From NCBI RefSeq assembly GCF_000755165.1, contig NC_025884.1:385156-449155 (forward strand): a DNA stretch of 64,000 nt, written 5' to 3'. Position 1 is the stretch's first letter, and every line of letters starts with the position of its first letter. The notes beneath the pieces are model-generated. The model did not search any database and was not told where the DNA came from. It worked only from the letters and a program-made list of their open reading frames with translations. Shown here piece after piece: positions 62,698-64,000 of this stretch. This DNA is from Leishmania panamensis. Its lineage: Eukaryota > Euglenozoa > Kinetoplastea > Trypanosomatida > Trypanosomatidae. The position numbers and the translations under genes were made by a program.

Positions 62698-62797
62698 NNN
62701 NNNNNNNNNNNNNNNNNNNNNNNNNNNNNNNNNNNNNNNNNNNNNNNNNNNNNNNNNNNNNNNNNNNNNNNNNNNNNNNNNNNNNNNNNNNNNNNNN
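62698..62797. other. Assembly gap of 100 N
   Basis: Exactly 100 N bases, the usual placeholder for a gap of unknown size. Open frames that cross it are meaningless. Confidence 0.99.
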
Positions 62798-64000
62798 CGT
62801 GGGGTGTCGCGAGGAGGGGGGAGGGCCGTGCGTGCCCGCCGCTGCGCGCTGACATGATCGACACCTAGGTTGATGTAAAGCCGTCGCAGATGGACATTGA
62901 GTGGCGCACGCCGTGAAACCGACCCCGCCTCGTCTGATCGCGCGCACTCCCCCCTCCCTGCGCCGCTGCTGCTGCCCAGGACGCCTGCTGCCGCGCTGCG
63001 AGAGCGCGTGGGTGTGCAGCGTGTGCGGCGCTGCTGTTGCTGCTGCTGCCCACTGGCCCCGTCACCTTGAGGGCGCCCGTGCCGCTTGTCGGCGCATGCT
63101 GGGCGTACGGCCTCGAGTCGCTGCGGCGCTGGCGCACATGCGCGCGTGCGCGTGTGTTGTCTGCGCTGCGATTCGGGGGGCCACAGAGCAAGGGGTGCGA
63201 GCACGTGGCGTGATGCTCGGCGTGCCTCGCGCGCGCCTGACGCACCGCCACGCGCCGCGGTTCCCGTTACGCATATCCTGTGTGCGCTCCAGCCCCGTCG
63301 GGGCCATGACGAGTCCGCAACCAACCATGCGTTACACATTGCCTGCGCGCGTGCGCGAGGAGACGGTGCGCTTACTGTAGTGCGCGTGCCGCAAGACCCC
63401 ACAGGCACCGTGCATGAAACTGGAGCGCTAGATTGCAAGCTGCCCGTGTGCGCTGTGTGCGATGGTGCGGGGGATGACAGACAACGCGACAAGGAAGCAC
63501 AGTTTGAGCTGATGCATCGCTGATCGACACTGTCACACAGAGGCTATCTCTGCTGACGCACCGCTGCCGCCTTGCTGGCTGACACCGGCGGTCCCCCGCC
63601 GCTGCTGCGCTGCCCGCCGCCTCCCTGGCAGGCCGCTGGCGGTGCGCGCGTGCGTGTGCACAGTACGGTTAAACACGGACGCGCCGCTGCATACGCTCTT
63701 GGTGCTGGCGCCGTCCGCCAGTGTCGTACGAGAGGGGGAGGGGCGAGGGCGTGCTGGTGTGCTGCTGCAGTGCCGCCAGGTAAAGCGGCGATGGTGTGCC
63801 TCATCCGCGTCGCTTGTTCAAGCGGCACGAGAGAGTGAGTGACGAAGTGTGTGTGCGTGTTGTTGTTGTTGCGGTGGGAGAGGTGTGCACGGCGACACAC
63901 CGACACAGGCGCAGAGGGAGAGCGCGACAGAGACGCAGACGCAGGATGCACAAAACTGATTCAGGCGTGCCGACGCACGCATCAGGAACCCCCTGACTGA
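62798..64000. other. GC-rich terminal region, no intact gene
   Basis: 1.2 kb rich in G, C and GT/GC dinucleotides, with a GTT repeat near 63859-63871. No intact gene is visible. A plus-strand frame at about 62901-63380 lacks an ATG near its start and includes VCSVCGAAV then HWPRH, a weak C2H2-like pattern. Composition differs sharply from sequence left of the gap. Confidence 0.5.

Noticed and set aside
62011..63492. 493-codon minus-strand frame
   Set aside because: It runs across the 100-N gap and has no recognisable protein composition on either side.
1..64000. CRISPR arrays, rRNA genes, telomeric TTAGGG repeats
   Set aside because: Looked for and not seen; a eukaryotic nuclear window would not carry CRISPR, and no TTAGGG array is present at either edge.

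Overview
The window looks like nuclear chromosomal DNA of a trypanosomatid, most likely Leishmania or a close relative (Leishmaniinae). The genes are intron-free and lie in long same-strand runs. Intergenic leaders carry pyrimidine tracts followed by AG, as expected for spliced-leader trans-splicing. There are many CA/TG/TA/AT microsatellites. The products include a dynein regulatory complex subunit, MORN and LRR/coiled-coil proteins, and a PSA/GP46-like LRR surface antigen. Four copies of a dispersed repeat of about 370-450 bp resemble Leishmania SIDER retroposons. Species and chromosome cannot be fixed from the sequence alone.

Layout. Positions 1-3269 (minus strand): partial DRC7/CCDC135-like gene, a 145-aa one-membrane-segment protein and a stomatin-like (SLP-2) protein. 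Positions 3270-4726: divergent strand-switch region (dSSR1). Positions 4727-28245 (plus strand, seven genes): predicted mitochondrial helical protein, AFG1/LACE1-type AAA ATPase, L-type lectin, MORN protein, RAD21/SCC1 cohesin kleisin, METTL13/EEF1AKMT4-type methyltransferase, and a 1228-aa RNA-binding protein. Positions 28246-31816: convergent strand-switch region (cSSR) with a badly decayed possible mobile element on the plus strand and a very GC-rich patch at its right edge. Positions 54223 down to 31817 (minus strand, nine genes): SDS22, prefoldin 6, a 1986-aa coiled-coil protein, an NDUFA12-like mitochondrial protein, an ELO fatty-acid elongase, a 160-aa membrane protein, an LRR/coiled-coil protein, V-ATPase subunit d, and an unidentified 500-aa protein. 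Positions 54224-56478: dSSR2. Positions 56479-57333 (plus strand): PSA/GP46-like surface antigen. The rest has no convincing intact gene. It holds an AT-rich tract, a decayed C2H2 zinc-finger reading frame, pyrimidine-rich DNA, a 100-N assembly gap and GC-rich sequence.

Because trypanosomatid genes are co-transcribed in arrays, neighbours need not share a pathway. The array does mix motility genes (DRC7, MORN, LRR and coiled-coil proteins), mitochondrial genes (SLP-2, AFG1, NDUFA12-like), and endomembrane genes (L-type lectin, V-ATPase d, ELO).

The most striking structure is repeated at both divergent switch regions. One SIDER-like copy sits inside the dSSR and a near-identical partner sits just beyond the first gene of one flanking array. 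At dSSR1 the pair is inverted (448 bp, two differences seen by eye). At dSSR2 the pair is direct. Each pair therefore brackets a single gene.
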